A stretch of DNA of 64,000 bases, from the NCBI RefSeq assembly GCF_015704895.1, contig NZ_JADQWB010000001.1, positions 536,992-600,991 on the forward strand, given 5' to 3'. Within the stretch, counting starts at the first letter, position 1. Every line of letters begins with the position of its first letter. The notes beneath the pieces were generated by a model. It worked only from the letters and a program-made list of their open reading frames with translations. It was not told the origin of the DNA and did no database searches. Of the stretch, positions 9,222 through 18,561 are shown one piece after another. Origin of the DNA: Agrobacterium leguminum (GTDB taxonomy: Bacteria > Pseudomonadota > Alphaproteobacteria > Rhizobiales > Rhizobiaceae). A program made the translations under genes and the position numbers.

Positions 9222-11033
9222 CTATTCCTCTGCCGCTTCCGCCTTTTCCCGCTCGGCCCGCTCGCGCGCGGTCCGGGCGGCAACGAGGTCGGCCGGCTGG
9301 GCGTTGCCGCGGATCAGCGAACGGCCGGCATAAATGCCACCGACGACTTCCATGGCGAAACGTTCCTCGTCGCGGTCGCGGAATTCTTCCACCAGACGCG
9401 CGGCGTCTTCCCGCTCCTCACCCATGGCGCCCAGCACTTCCTCGCTGAAATTCAGCGCCGATTCCAGCGTTTCGCGGATCTGGTAATCGACGCCAGCCTT
9501 GAGCAGATCGATGGCGTGGCCGCGGTCGTAAGCACGGGCGAGAACCGGAACCAGCGGGAATTCGTGCTTGACGATCTCCGCGATCCTGACGGCCGCCTCC
9601 TTGTCGTCGACGCAGATGAGAACCGCGCGCGACGTGCCCGCACCGGCGGCATGCAGGATTTCCGCCCGCGAGCCGTCGCCATAATAGACCTTGAAACCGA
9701 ATTCCGCCGCTTCACGCACAAAGTCGGCATCCTTGTCGATCAGCGACAGAGTGTAGCCCCGCGCCAGAAGCGGCTGGCTGACGATCTGGCCGAAACGCCC
9801 GAAACCGATCAGGAGAATGCTGCCCTCGACATTTTCAGGCACGTCGAGATCGTCGGTATTGGGAACCGCCGCCGGCACCAGCCGGTCATGCAGAATGACC
9901 ATCAGCGGCGTCAGCACCATGGAGATGATGATGGTCGCCGTCAGGATGGCGTTCGCCTCCCGGTCGAGAATGCCGGCGCTGACGGCGGCCGAATAAAGCA
10001 CGAAGGCGAATTCGCCGCCCTGCGCCATCAGCACCGCCCGTTCCAGGCTTTCGCGCCGGGTGGTGCCGAGCGCCCGCGCCACGCCATAGATCAGGAAGGC
10101 CTTGAGCAGCATGTAGCCCGCAACGCTGATGACCACGAGCTGCCAGTTGGAGGCGATGACGGCAAGATCGATCGCCATGCCGACGCCGAGGAAAAACAGG
10201 CCGAGCAGGATGCCGCGAAACGGCTCGATATCCGCTTCCAGCTGATGGCGGAAGGAGGATTCCGACAGCAGCACGCCTGCAAGAAAGGCCCCCATGGCCA
10301 TGGAAAGGCCGCTGACCTGCATCAGAAGCGCCGAACCCAGCACCACCAGCAGCGCCGCGGCCGTCATCACCTCCCGCGCGCCGGAAGCCGCAAGCAGGCG
10401 AAAGAACGGGTTGAGAAGATAACGCCCGGCAAGGATGAGCGCACCGACGGCGGCAAGCGCGATGCCGACGGAAGCCCAGCGCTCCGACGCCGTGACATGT
10501 TCGCCGCCCGAACCGAGGAAGGCGACAAGCGCCAGCAACGGCACGATGGCCAGATCCTCGAACAGCAGGATGGCGATGATGCGCTGGCCTTTCAGGCTCG
10601 ACATGCTGTTGCGCTCCTGCAGCATCTGCATGACGATCGCCGTCGACGTCAGCACGAAACCGGTGCCGGCGACGAAGGACATGATGACGGGAAAACCGAG
10701 ACCGACCCCGATCAATGTCAGGCCCGCCATGCAGACCAGCACCTGCAGCGCACCCAGCCCGAAAATATCCTGCCGCATCGACCACAGCCGCGACGGCTGC
10801 ATTTCAAGGCCGATGATGAACAGGAACATCACCACACCGAGTTCCGCTATATGCAGAATGGCCTGCGAATCGGAGAAAAAACCGAGACCGTAAGGCCCGA
10901 TGACCAGACCGGCGGCCAGATAGCCGAGCACCGAACCGAGGCCGATGCGCTTGAAGATCGGCGCGGCGACAACGCCTGCCGCCAGCAACACGACCACCTG
11001 GGCCAGATCATTTCCGTTCGCTTCTACAGCCAC
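9222..11033 (-). CDS. Kef-type monovalent cation:proton antiporter (CPA2) with RCK domain
   Basis: About 603 residues. The first 380 form a Na+/H+ exchanger-like membrane domain with some 12 hydrophobic helices, including GSVLGYLAAGLVIGP and a LLFEDLAIVPLLAL helix with acidic residues typical of the ion path. A TrkA-N/RCK nucleotide-binding domain begins near residue 400 (LIGFGRFGQIV, GxGxxG). It resembles KefB/KefC/YbaL and probably exchanges K+ for H+ under cytoplasmic nucleotide or thiol control. I chose the GTG at 11033 (reading MAVEANGND, GGGGTGG upstream); an in-frame GTG at 11081 would add 16 residues. No KefF/KefG-type ancillary gene is adjacent. The 310 bases upstream hold only two repeats. 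Confidence 0.88.
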   Translation of the reverse strand: MAVEANGNDLAQVVVLLAAGVVAAPIFKRIGLGSVLGYLAAGLVIGPYGLGFFSDSQAILHIAELGVVMFLFIIGLEMQPSRLWSMRQDIFGLGALQVLVCMAGLTLIGVGLGFPVIMSFVAGTGFVLTSTAIVMQMLQERNSMSSLKGQRIIAILLFEDLAIVPLLALVAFLGSGGEHVTASERWASVGIALAAVGALILAGRYLLNPFFRLLAASGAREVMTAAALLVVLGSALLMQVSGLSMAMGAFLAGVLLSESSFRHQLEADIEPFRGILLGLFFLGVGMAIDLAVIASNWQLVVISVAGYMLLKAFLIYGVARALGTTRRESLERAVLMAQGGEFAFVLYSAAVSAGILDREANAILTATIIISMVLTPLMVILHDRLVPAAVPNTDDLDVPENVEGSILLIGFGRFGQIVSQPLLARGYTLSLIDKDADFVREAAEFGFKVYYGDGSRAEILHAAGAGTSRAVLICVDDKEAAVRIAEIVKHEFPLVPVLARAYDRGHAIDLLKAGVDYQIRETLESALNFSEEVLGAMGEEREDAARLVEEFRDRDEERFAMEVVGGIYAGRSLIRGNAQPADLVAARTARERAEREKAEAAEE

Positions 11034-11084
11034 ACGCCACCCCGCTGAAAATCGATAAGACGAGGGTGTTCCCTCCCTCACTTC

Positions 11085-11135
11085 CTAGCGCATCGGCGTG
11101 AAAAGCGAAAACGATTTTACTGAAGGACGATGCGC
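11085..11135. repeat. Short dispersed palindromic repeat, copy A
   Basis: An imperfect inverted repeat with ends AGCGCATCGG and ACGATGCGC and an inner AAAA-CGA...CGATTTT stem. A close relative is at 23161 between tatB and tatA. It lies upstream of the antiporter gene and could shape its leader or be an inert dispersed repeat. Confidence 0.6.
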
Positions 11136-11194
11136 AGATTCAACGGGTTATTTGTCCATCAGGCATGCGGGCTTCAGATGCCGCTGTCCTCCTT

Positions 11195-11316
11195 CCCCTC
11201 ATTCCTGTGCTTGTCACAGGAATCCAGTCGACGCGCGTCGGCGCGGCGGGAGGAGTCTTTTTCAGCCCAAGGACTTGGGCTGGCTGGATTCCTGTGACAA
11301 GCACAGGAATGAGGGT
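11195..11316 (-). repeat. RIME-like intergenic mosaic element, copy 2 (inverted)
   Basis: Same arms as copy 1 (CATTCCTGTG...CACAGGAATCC), but the internal block is inverted on the plus strand: hairpin II comes first (GACGCGCGTC), then hairpin I (CAGCCCAAG GA CTTGGGCTG). Read in the direction of the DUF971 gene it has the standard order and starts 28 bases after that gene's stop codon. Confidence 0.9.
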
Positions 11317-11343
11317 GGGAGGGTCCGCAGGCCTTGCGTCCGC

Positions 11344-11712
11344 CTACCGGTATCGCGGCTCCCTGCTCAAGCCCTTTTCGGCGAGCTGCCGCTCATAATC
11401 CGCAAACAGCGCATCCCCGGTCTCACCCAGTTCCTTCAGATATTTCCAGGTGTAGATGCCGCTATCGTGGCCATCGTCGAAAACGATGCGAACCGCATAA
11501 TTGCCGGTGGCGACCATGGAACGGATGGCAACATCGCGTTTGCCGGGCACCGTGACCTTTTGTCCCGGCCCATGGCCCTGCACCTCGGCAGAGGGCGAAA
11601 GCACGCGCAGCATCTCGGCTTGAAGCCGGTAAACGCTTCCATCGTCGAAGGAAACGGTCAATTCGCGCCGGTCTTTCGACACAAGCAGTTCGGTCGGCCA
11701 GGCATCGCTCAT
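11344..11712 (-). CDS. DUF971 family protein
   Basis: A 122-residue cytosolic protein whose core (WPTELLVSKDRRELTVSFDDG, then GIYTWKYLKELG near the C-terminus) matches the DUF971 fold, also found as the N-terminal domain of gamma-butyrobetaine hydroxylases. Stand-alone members are suspected to take part in iron-sulfur or metal handling, but no activity is established. It is divergent from moaA, whose product is an iron-sulfur enzyme; the two share a 132-base promoter region. That pairing is suggestive only. Confidence 0.8.
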   Translation of the reverse strand: MSDAWPTELLVSKDRRELTVSFDDGSVYRLQAEMLRVLSPSAEVQGHGPGQKVTVPGKRDVAIRSMVATGNYAVRIVFDDGHDSGIYTWKYLKELGETGDALFADYERQLAEKGLSREPRYR

Positions 11713-11844
11713 TTTTCACTTCCGCAAGCTCGTCATATGCGTCAGAATTACGGACTTGCCTCACGATAGGCAAGCCACTACATCAGCTAATAGAGCACAC
11801 ATTCGGCGTGTGTGCCCGGCGCAAGGCGCATTGAGGATGGAGAC

Positions 11845-12894
11845 GTGAACGGTTTCTCCGGCTCGCTTGAAAAAGCGAAAACCCTGACGGAAAACAGCAC
11901 ACCGATGGTGGACCCTTTCGGCCGCGCCATCACCTATCTGCGCGTTTCCGTCACCGACCGCTGCGATTTCCGCTGTACCTATTGCATGTCCGAACACATG
12001 ACCTTCCTGCCCAAGAAGGACCTTCTGACGCTCGAAGAACTCGACCGGCTCTGTTCCGTCTTCATAACGCGCGGCGTGCGCAAGCTGAGGCTGACCGGCG
12101 GCGAGCCGCTGGTGCGCAAGAACATCATGTCGCTGGTGCGAAACCTCGGCCGGCATGTGCGCACAGGCGCCCTCACCGAGCTGACGCTGACCACCAACGG
12201 CTCGCAGCTTGCGAAATTCGCCGCGGAACTCGCCGATTGCGGCGTGCGCCGCATCAACGTGTCGCTCGATACGCTCGACCGCGACAAATTCCGCCACATC
12301 ACCCGCTGGGGCGATCTCGACCGCGTCATGGAGGGGCTCGACGCCGCCCAGGCCGCAGGCATCAAGGTCAAGCTCAACGCGGTGGCGCTGAAGGATTTCA
12401 ACGACACCGAAATTCCCGACCTCATGCGTTTCGCCCACGGTCGCGGCATGGACCTGACGGTGATCGAAACCATGCCGATGGGCGAGATCGAGGAAGACCG
12501 GACCGACCGCTACCTGCCGCTTTCGCAGTTGCGCGCCGATCTGGAAAAGAGCTTCACGCTCATCGACAGCGATTACCAGACCGGCGGCCCCGCCCGTTAC
12601 GTGACGGTGAAGGAAACCGGCGGCCGGCTCGGCTTCATCACGCCGATGACGCATAATTTCTGCGAAAGCTGCAACCGTGTCCGCCTCACCTGCACCGGCA
12701 CGCTTTATATGTGCCTGGGCCAGGATGACGCCGCCGATCTGCGCACCGCACTGCGCGCCTCCGACAGCGACGCCTATCTTTCCAGCGCCATCGATGAAGC
12801 CCTTCTGCGCAAGCCGAAGGGGCATGATTTCATCATCGACCGCACCCACAACCGGCCTGCCGTCTCCCGCCATATGAGCGTGACCGGCGGCTGA
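11845..12894 (+). CDS. moaA: GTP 3',8-cyclase (molybdenum cofactor synthesis)
   Basis: A 349-residue radical SAM enzyme that, with MoaC, rearranges GTP to cyclic pyranopterin monophosphate. The N-terminal CxxxCxxC at C40, C44 and C47 binds the SAM cluster. A C-terminal cysteine set ([11 protein letters not shown], near residue 273) binds the second 4Fe-4S cluster. The protein ends in Gly-Gly, the conserved tail needed for activity. GTG 11845 with GGATGGAGAC before it is chosen over GTG 11812. It is separated from moaC/moeA by about 5 kb, and the mob genes lie 2.3 kb downstream. Confidence 0.96.
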   Translation: MNGFSGSLEKAKTLTENSTPMVDPFGRAITYLRVSVTDRCDFRCTYCMSEHMTFLPKKDLLTLEELDRLCSVFITRGVRKLRLTGGEPLVRKNIMSLVRNLGRHVRTGALTELTLTTNGSQLAKFAAELADCGVRRINVSLDTLDRDKFRHITRWGDLDRVMEGLDAAQAAGIKVKLNAVALKDFNDTEIPDLMRFAHGRGMDLTVIETMPMGEIEEDRTDRYLPLSQLRADLEKSFTLIDSDYQTGGPARYVTVKETGGRLGFITPMTHNFCESCNRVRLTCTGTLYMCLGQDDAADLRTALRASDSDAYLSSAIDEALLRKPKGHDFIIDRTHNRPAVSRHMSVTGG

Positions 12895-13065
12895 GCGACG
12901 GCTGAAACTGTTTCTCGTCCACCAACCCATATAAACGGTTGAAATGCCGGCTGTGCCATGCCACGTCTCTTTACATGGAGGAATGCGCGGTCACGCCGGA
13001 AAGGCGGCCCAAATCGCCCCGAAAGGGCGGCCGGGAAAACCGCGCATGGTCTGGGATATTTTGGA

Positions 13066-14034
13066 ATGGCATTGACGGACAATACGCGCGGCGCCCTGTT
13101 GATGGCGCTCGCCATGGCAAGCTTCACGGCCAATGACGCCCTGACGAAATCCGTCACCCCCTATATCAACACCGGCCAGATCATGTTCGTCCGCGGCATC
13201 ATGACGGTGGTGCTGATCTACATAGCCGCCCGCCATTTCGGCGCGCTCCGGCCGCTGAAAACCCTCATGCGCCCCATCATCATCCTGCGCTGTCTCTGCG
13301 AGGTGACTGCGGCCGTGCTCTATCTGACGGCGCTCGGCCTTATCGAATTCTCCAATGCCTCGGCCATATTGCAGTCCCTGCCCCTGGTGGTGACGCTGGG
13401 TGCGGCGCTGTTTCTGCGTGAGCCCGTGGGCTGGCGGCGCTGGGTAGCGATCATCGTCGGTTTTATCGGCGTGCTCGTCATCATCAGGCCCGGCCCGGAA
13501 GGCTTCACGCCGGGTGCGCTTCTGGTCGTCGCATCGCTCGCCGTCACCGCCGCGCGCGATCTGCTGACCCGGAAAATGTATGCCGATGTGCCCTCGCTCG
13601 CCATTACGGTCATCACCGCCTTCGTCAACATGGCGGTGGGCGGCCTGCTGATCGTGCCCTTCGGCGGCTGGCAACCGATGAACTTCATGATCGTATCGCA
13701 TCTGGCCGCTTCGGCCATTCTGGTGCTCGTCGGTTATCAGGCGATCATACTGTCGATGCGATCAGGCGAAATCTCCTTCGTCGCGCCGTTCCGTTATACC
13801 GGCCTGCTCTGGGGTTTCATGATCGGCGTGTTCTTCTTCAACGAAAAGATCGACAATTACACCATCGTCGGCGCCATGATTGTCATCGGCTCAGGCCTTT
13901 ATACCTTCTACCGCGAAAGCCTGCGCAAGCGCTCGCAGATGGCCAAGCGCGCAGCCGCCACACCCACCGCCGCGACCACGGTACGGCCGGCTTCCGTAAC
14001 GAAAACTGCCGTTACGGAAGAGGCGGGAGAATGA
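13066..14034 (+). CDS. DMT/EamA-family membrane transporter
   Basis: A 322-residue protein with about ten hydrophobic helices arranged as two EamA repeats. The first opens ALLMALAMASFTANDALTKS and the second follows TPGALLVVASLAVTAARDLL. DMT proteins mostly export small metabolites; the substrate here is unknown. The ATG at 13066 is chosen because the hydrophobic region starts 10 residues later; an upstream in-frame ATG would add a 36-residue basic stretch with no homology expected. The C-terminus is a short alanine- and threonine-rich cytoplasmic tail. The next gene starts one base after the stop. Confidence 0.85.
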   Translation: MALTDNTRGALLMALAMASFTANDALTKSVTPYINTGQIMFVRGIMTVVLIYIAARHFGALRPLKTLMRPIIILRCLCEVTAAVLYLTALGLIEFSNASAILQSLPLVVTLGAALFLREPVGWRRWVAIIVGFIGVLVIIRPGPEGFTPGALLVVASLAVTAARDLLTRKMYADVPSLAITVITAFVNMAVGGLLIVPFGGWQPMNFMIVSHLAASAILVLVGYQAIILSMRSGEISFVAPFRYTGLLWGFMIGVFFFNEKIDNYTIVGAMIVIGSGLYTFYRESLRKRSQMAKRAAATPTAATTVRPASVTKTAVTEEAGE

Positions 14035-14035
14035 C

Positions 14036-15235
14036 ATGAACAGCGGCCGTTTTCTGGACAGGACCACCCCGCCCCACATCATCACGCTGGTGGTCATCGC
14101 CGGCGTCGCGGCGCTGTGCATGAATGTGTTCCTGCCCTCGCTTGCGGCCATGGCGGTTTATTTCGAGACCGACTACGCGGTGATGCAATTTGCCGTTTCG
14201 GGTTATCTTGCCGCCACCGCCTGCCTGCAGCTCATCATCGGCCCGCTTTCCGATCTCTTCGGACGCCGCCCGGTCATGCTGGCCAGCATCGCCATCATGA
14301 TCGTCGCAACGCTCGTCTGCATGCTCGCGCCCAACATCACCGTCTTCATGATCGGGCGCGTCGCGCAGGCGGCCGTCGTTTCCGGCTTCGTGCTGGCGCG
14401 CGCCATCGTGCGCGACATGGTACCGATGGAACAGGCGGCCTCGATGATCGGCTACGTGACCATGGGCATGTCCGTGGTGCCGATGGTGGGGCCGACGGTT
14501 GGCGGCCTGCTTAACGACATTTCCGGCTGGCAATCGAGCTTCGCCCTCCTCTCCCTGCTCGGCGTCGGCATTCTGGTGCTCGCCTGGTTCGATCTCGGCG
14601 AAACCAACCACAATAAATCGGCAAGCTTTTCGCAGCAGTTTCACGCCTGGCCGGAACTTCTGCGCTCGCCGCTCTTCTGGGGTTATGCGCTGACCTCGAC
14701 CTTCTCGTCAGGCATGTTCTTCTCCTTCCTCGGCGGTGCGCCCTTTGTCGGCAGCGTGCTTTACGGGCTTGCGCCGGCCATGCTCGGGCTGCAATTCTTC
14801 TTCATGGCCAGCGGTTACATGCTCGGCAACTTCATCTCCGGCCGTTATGCCAGCGAAATCGGCATTACCCGCATGATGCTGTCGGGCAATGTCATCGCCA
14901 TTGCGGGCATCGCCACGACCATGATGCTGATCTCCGCCGGGGCGGAAAGCGCCTATGCGTTTTTCGTGCCGCTCGCCTTGATCGGCGTCGGCAACGGCGT
15001 GACACTGCCAAGCGCCAATGCCGGCATGGTCAGCGTCCAGCCGCATCTGGCCGGTTCCGCCTCCGGCCTCGGCGGCGCGATGACCATCGGCGGCGGCGCA
15101 GCGCTCTCGGTGCTCGCCTCCTCGGTCCTGTCCAGGGAGGACGGAACCTGGCCGCTTCTTCTGGTGATGCTGGCGACCGGCCTTGTCGCCCTCCTCACCA
15201 CCTATGTCGTAAGGCTGCAGGAAAAGCGGGAATGA
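14036..15235 (+). CDS. MFS exporter of the Bcr/CflA (drug resistance) group
   Basis: A 399-residue major facilitator with 12 predicted helices. [14 protein letters not shown] (the loop 2-3 MFS signature) is near residues 68-81, and [20 protein letters not shown] holds the antiporter motif of helix 5. This is the layout of Bcr/CflA drug:H+ antiporters. It follows the DMT gene with a one-base gap and overlaps mobA by four bases (ATGA), so translation of all four genes is probably coupled. The substrate is unknown. Confidence 0.88.
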   Translation: MNSGRFLDRTTPPHIITLVVIAGVAALCMNVFLPSLAAMAVYFETDYAVMQFAVSGYLAATACLQLIIGPLSDLFGRRPVMLASIAIMIVATLVCMLAPNITVFMIGRVAQAAVVSGFVLARAIVRDMVPMEQAASMIGYVTMGMSVVPMVGPTVGGLLNDISGWQSSFALLSLLGVGILVLAWFDLGETNHNKSASFSQQFHAWPELLRSPLFWGYALTSTFSSGMFFSFLGGAPFVGSVLYGLAPAMLGLQFFFMASGYMLGNFISGRYASEIGITRMMLSGNVIAIAGIATTMMLISAGAESAYAFFVPLALIGVGNGVTLPSANAGMVSVQPHLAGSASGLGGAMTIGGGAALSVLASSVLSREDGTWPLLLVMLATGLVALLTTYVVRLQEKRE

Positions 15236-15858
15236 CGGCCCCTTTCGAAATACCCGGTCTCGTGCTTGCCGGCGGGCTTTCGCGGCGCATGGGCAGCAAC
15301 AAGGCGATGGTGCAATTGGGCGATGCGCCCCTCATCTCCCATGTCATCAGCCGCATCACGCCGCAGGTCTCAGATGTCACCATCAATGCGGCCAATGGCT
15401 GGGCGGAGAGTTTCGGCCTGCCGCTGCTGCCCGATACGCTGAACGGCCATGCCGGGCCGCTCGCGGGTATTCTCGCCGGCATGCGCCATTTCCAGCATCG
15501 CGGGGATGCGGCGAGCCACTTCCTGACGGCGCCCGCCGACAGCCCATTTTTCCCGGACGATCTCGTGGCGCGGCTTTACGAACACCTGTCGGACAATGCA
15601 ATCGTCATCGCCGCCTCCAGCGGCCAGCTTCACCCGGTTTTTGCGCTGTGGCCGCTGGCGCTGGCCAACGATCTCGAGGCCTGGCTGAAGAACGATGCGA
15701 ACCGGCGCATCCGCGCCTATCTCGCCCGCCATGTCACCATCGGCGTGGCCTTCCCGCCGCTGGAAACGGCAAAGGGCAGCCTCGATCCGTTCTTCAACAT
15801 CAACACGCCGGATGAACTGGCGCTGGCGCGCAGCTATCTGGAGAACCTGCAATCATGA
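15232..15858 (+). CDS. mobA: Molybdenum cofactor guanylyltransferase
   Basis: A 208-residue enzyme that attaches GMP to Mo-molybdopterin to form the guanine dinucleotide cofactor used by DMSO-reductase-family enzymes. The GTP-binding [14 protein letters not shown] is at residues 12-25 and the metal-site aspartate is in PADSPFF. Length is normal. Overlaps the upstream exporter and the downstream mobB by four bases each. Confidence 0.94.
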   Translation: MTAPFEIPGLVLAGGLSRRMGSNKAMVQLGDAPLISHVISRITPQVSDVTINAANGWAESFGLPLLPDTLNGHAGPLAGILAGMRHFQHRGDAASHFLTAPADSPFFPDDLVARLYEHLSDNAIVIAASSGQLHPVFALWPLALANDLEAWLKNDANRRIRAYLARHVTIGVAFPPLETAKGSLDPFFNINTPDELALARSYLENLQS

Positions 15859-16370
15859 CGGCACAAAAGGTCTTCGGCATCGCCGGCTGGAAGAACTCGG
15901 GCAAGACCGGCCTTGCGGTCCGTATCGTCACCGAGCTGACGGCGCGCGGCTACCGCGTCTCCACCATCAAGCACGCCCATCATGATTTCGATATCGACAA
16001 GGTCGGCGCGGATAGCTGGCGTCACCGCCAGGCCGGCGCACATGAGGTCACCATCGTTTCAGGCACCCGCTTCGCCATCATGCATGAATTGCGCGGCGAA
16101 CCGGAACCCTCCTTCGAGGATATTCTCGCCCGCCTCGCCCCCTGCGATCTGGTGCTGATCGAAGGCTACAAATACGAGCCGGTGCCGAAGATCGAAGCAC
16201 GCCGGCTGGAGGCCGCCAAGACCGAACCGCTTGCGCCGCTCGATCCGCATATCGTCGCCATTGCCGCCGACCATGCGGTGACAGACACGGCGCTGCCGGT
16301 TTTCGATCTCGACGATACCGGGGCCATTGCCGATTTCATCGAGAAGACGGTTGGGTTAGTGAAGGGGTAA
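15855..16370 (+). CDS. mobB: Molybdopterin-guanine dinucleotide biosynthesis adaptor
   Basis: A 171-residue P-loop protein with Walker A GWKNSGKT at residues 11-18, then [13 protein letters not shown] and LVLIEGYK, as in MobB. MobB binds GTP and partners MobA, though it is not strictly essential in other bacteria. It overlaps mobA by four bases, completing a four-gene coupled unit of two exporters and two cofactor genes. A repeat element follows 45 bases after the stop. Confidence 0.94.
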   Translation: MTAQKVFGIAGWKNSGKTGLAVRIVTELTARGYRVSTIKHAHHDFDIDKVGADSWRHRQAGAHEVTIVSGTRFAIMHELRGEPEPSFEDILARLAPCDLVLIEGYKYEPVPKIEARRLEAAKTEPLAPLDPHIVAIAADHAVTDTALPVFDLDDTGAIADFIEKTVGLVKG

Positions 16371-16414
16371 TGCCCCTGAAACCGGGGATGATGTCCGAGT
16401 CGACTGCCTCCCCA

Positions 16415-16536
16415 CTTCCGTCATACCGGCCCTGAGCCGGTATCCAGCCAGCCCAAGTCCTTGGGCTGAAAGGACCCTTTCGCCGCGCCGACGCGCGTCG
16501 GCTGGATGCCGGATCAGGTCCGGCATGACGGAGGAG
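16415..16536 (+). repeat. RIME-like intergenic mosaic element, copy 3
   Basis: Ends CCGTCAT / ATGACGG. Left arm TACCGGC-CCTGA-GCCGGTA, right arm TGCCGGA-TCAGG-TCCGGCA: each arm is perfectly self-paired although the two differ from each other and from the CCTGTG-type arms. Hairpin I is identical to copy 1; hairpin II has loop ccgacg. Lies between convergent mobB and the nlpD-like gene. Confidence 0.9.
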
Positions 16537-16595
16537 AAGTGCCGTGAAGCCGAAGCCCACAACGCCTGACGCAATCTCCCGTGATCCCCACCCCA

Positions 16596-16627
16596 AAAAT
16601 GAAAAAGCCGGGCTCTTCACCCGGCTT
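16596..16627 (-). terminator. Rho-independent terminator of the nlpD-like gene
   Basis: An eight-base perfect stem (AAGCCGGG / CCCGGCTT) with a seven-base loop; on the minus strand it is followed by a T-rich tract (A-run on the plus strand from 16596). Placed 24 bases after the stop of the minus-strand gene. Confidence 0.85.
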
Positions 16628-16650
16628 CATCATTCCTTGAGACGCAATAC

Positions 16651-18255
16651 CTATTCAAGGAAACTGGAGGGGTTCACCGGCGTCGCATCCTTGCGAACTT
16701 CGAAGTGAACCTGCGGACGCTTGGCGCTGCCGGTCATGCCCGATGTGGCGATGGTCTGGCCGCGCTGCACCTTCTGGCCGCGCTGCACATCGAGATTGGC
16801 GGCGTTGCCGTAAACGGTGACCTTACCGTCGTCATGGCGGACGAGAACCGTGTTGCCGAGCTGCTTCAGGCCGTTACCCGCATAGATGACCACGCCGTTT
16901 TCAGCAGCCTTGATCGGCGTGCCCTCGGGAACGGAGATATTGATGCCATCGTTGCGGCTGCCTTCGACATTGTCGCCGAAATTGTTGATGACCGCGCCGC
17001 GAACCGGCCAGCGATATTTGCCGATGCCCGTGGATTCCGGTGCGACGGAAGCCATGTCGGCCTTTTTCTCGATGTCGCTGACACTGGCGGTGGCCGGTGT
17101 GGCAGGCGCAGTCGGAGCCGCGGCAGCAGCCGGTGCCTTGTAGGGCTCAGGCTTGGCCGATGCGGTTTCGACCGGCTTGGCCGCTTCCTTGGCGGGAACG
17201 GAAGCCGTCTTGATGGCATCCGTCGAAGCGCCGGGCATATTGAGCGTCTGGCCGACGCGGATGCTTTCGTTGCTGAGACCGTTTGCCGCCTTGAGGGCAG
17301 CGACCGACACACCGTTTTCGCGGGCGATCTTCGCCAGGCTGTCGCCCGGCTGAACCTTGTAGCCACCGGTGGGCGGCAGCGGCTTGCCGCCGGGAGGCGT
17401 CAGCTTGCCGGTTTCGGAGGAAACCTTGTCACGGGCGGCGGCCTGCGACGGCAGCACAGCCACGTTCCCTTCAGGACTACGCAGCGGTGTCGGCTGGTCG
17501 CCATTGCGGTTGAGAGCGATATCGCCGGCCGCGTCCTTGGCGGCATTGCGGACCTGACCGAACTTCGGAATGAGGATCGACTGACCGGCCTGCGCCGAGG
17601 ATGCGGTCTTCAGACCGTTGACGCGCAGCAGTTCCTTTTCCGGAACGCCGTAGCGGTTGGAGAGGGTCGCGATGCTTTCCCCGGGACGCAGGGTCACGGA
17701 GGAAGCGCCATCGGTGTGCCAGCCGTTCTTGTCGGAACGAACGGTTGCGGTCGTCAGATTATCAGTGACGGGAGCGGCAGCCTGCCGGGCGGGCGCCGCA
17801 AGAGACGGCGCGGCCTTGGGCTGAGCGGACGGGAAAGGCTGGGCCATGGCTTCGTTGCGGCTCGACGGATCGCGGCTTGCCACCGCCGTCGGCGCCGACA
17901 GCTCGGAACGCTGCACCGGAGAGGCCGAAGCCGAGCGGGCCGTGGAAGGCTGAACGCCGCCATAACCGCCCGATTGCGGGTAGGAATTGCCCGCCATGTT
18001 CTGGTTGGCATAACCGCCCTGCGGTGCTGCAGAGGCGTAACCGCCATTCATGTCGCCCTGCGGAACCGGGGCCTGCCCGTAAGCACCGCCGCCCTGACGG
18101 GCAGGAATTGACGCCGTGGTCATCTGATCCGGTCCACTGGAAAAGAGGCCGCTGAACCGCGTTGCATCCGAGCTACAGCCCGTTGCGACGCTTGCCAGCA
18201 ATGCCGCTGCGAACATTTTTGCGACTGATTTTCCGATTTTAGACGAATGTCTCAT
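16651..18255 (-). CDS. NlpD-like lipoprotein: two LysM domains and a degenerate M23 (LytM) domain
   Basis: About 534 residues. A lipoprotein-type signal (AALLASVATGC) precedes a long serine-, proline- and alanine-rich linker. Then come LysM 1 (TLRPGESIATLSNRYG...), LysM 2 (YKVQPGDSLAKIAREN...) and a C-terminal M23 domain. The M23 zinc site is broken: the usual HxGxD reads NDGIN and the HxH reads QVH, so only one ligand remains. This is the pattern of NlpD/EnvC amidase activators, not active endopeptidases. Likely role: stimulate peptidoglycan amidases at division. pcm and surE lie upstream on the same strand, as in the enteric surE-pcm-nlpD-rpoS order. ATG 18255 is chosen for its signal peptide; longer starts exist at 18261 and 18336. 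Confidence 0.87.
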   Translation of the reverse strand: MRHSSKIGKSVAKMFAAALLASVATGCSSDATRFSGLFSSGPDQMTTASIPARQGGGAYGQAPVPQGDMNGGYASAAPQGGYANQNMAGNSYPQSGGYGGVQPSTARSASASPVQRSELSAPTAVASRDPSSRNEAMAQPFPSAQPKAAPSLAAPARQAAAPVTDNLTTATVRSDKNGWHTDGASSVTLRPGESIATLSNRYGVPEKELLRVNGLKTASSAQAGQSILIPKFGQVRNAAKDAAGDIALNRNGDQPTPLRSPEGNVAVLPSQAAARDKVSSETGKLTPPGGKPLPPTGGYKVQPGDSLAKIARENGVSVAALKAANGLSNESIRVGQTLNMPGASTDAIKTASVPAKEAAKPVETASAKPEPYKAPAAAAAPTAPATPATASVSDIEKKADMASVAPESTGIGKYRWPVRGAVINNFGDNVEGSRNDGINISVPEGTPIKAAENGVVIYAGNGLKQLGNTVLVRHDDGKVTVYGNAANLDVQRGQKVQRGQTIATSGMTGSAKRPQVHFEVRKDATPVNPSSFLE

Positions 18256-18561
18256 ACGCATGACTCGATCTACACTGACGCCAACCCGCCGCATCGAGAC
18301 CGATCCGGCACAAATTTCACTTCTTGCAAGGCCCATTTCCCGAGGTGGGGAAAACCATGCGTCGATGTTTATGATTAAAGCGCGTTAGTGTTACCACGCC
18401 GTTAAAACGTTAAGCCGTTCAGCGCTTTTTTGACACTTCGATAACCATGACGAAAACCGGATGCGTCATGTTGATACAATAATGATATTGAAAATCAGAT
18501 AGTTGCGGCAATTCAGAACATTAGGAGACAAAAATACAATGTCGCCAAAATTTTCATTTTG
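18256..18561. other. Spacer between pcm and the nlpD-like gene
   Basis: About 300 AT-richer bases without an ORF, so the nlpD-like gene probably has its own promoter here. TTAC-N7-TTAA at 18391-18405 is one base from the CtrA consensus TTAA-N7-TTAA. No terminator hairpin with a T-run is seen after pcm. Confidence 0.5.

Noticed and set aside
8769..11048. A 759-codon plus-strand frame opposite the antiporter gene
   Set aside because: Asp/Arg/His/Gln-rich composition without hydrophobic segments; the minus strand encodes a clear CPA2 antiporter.
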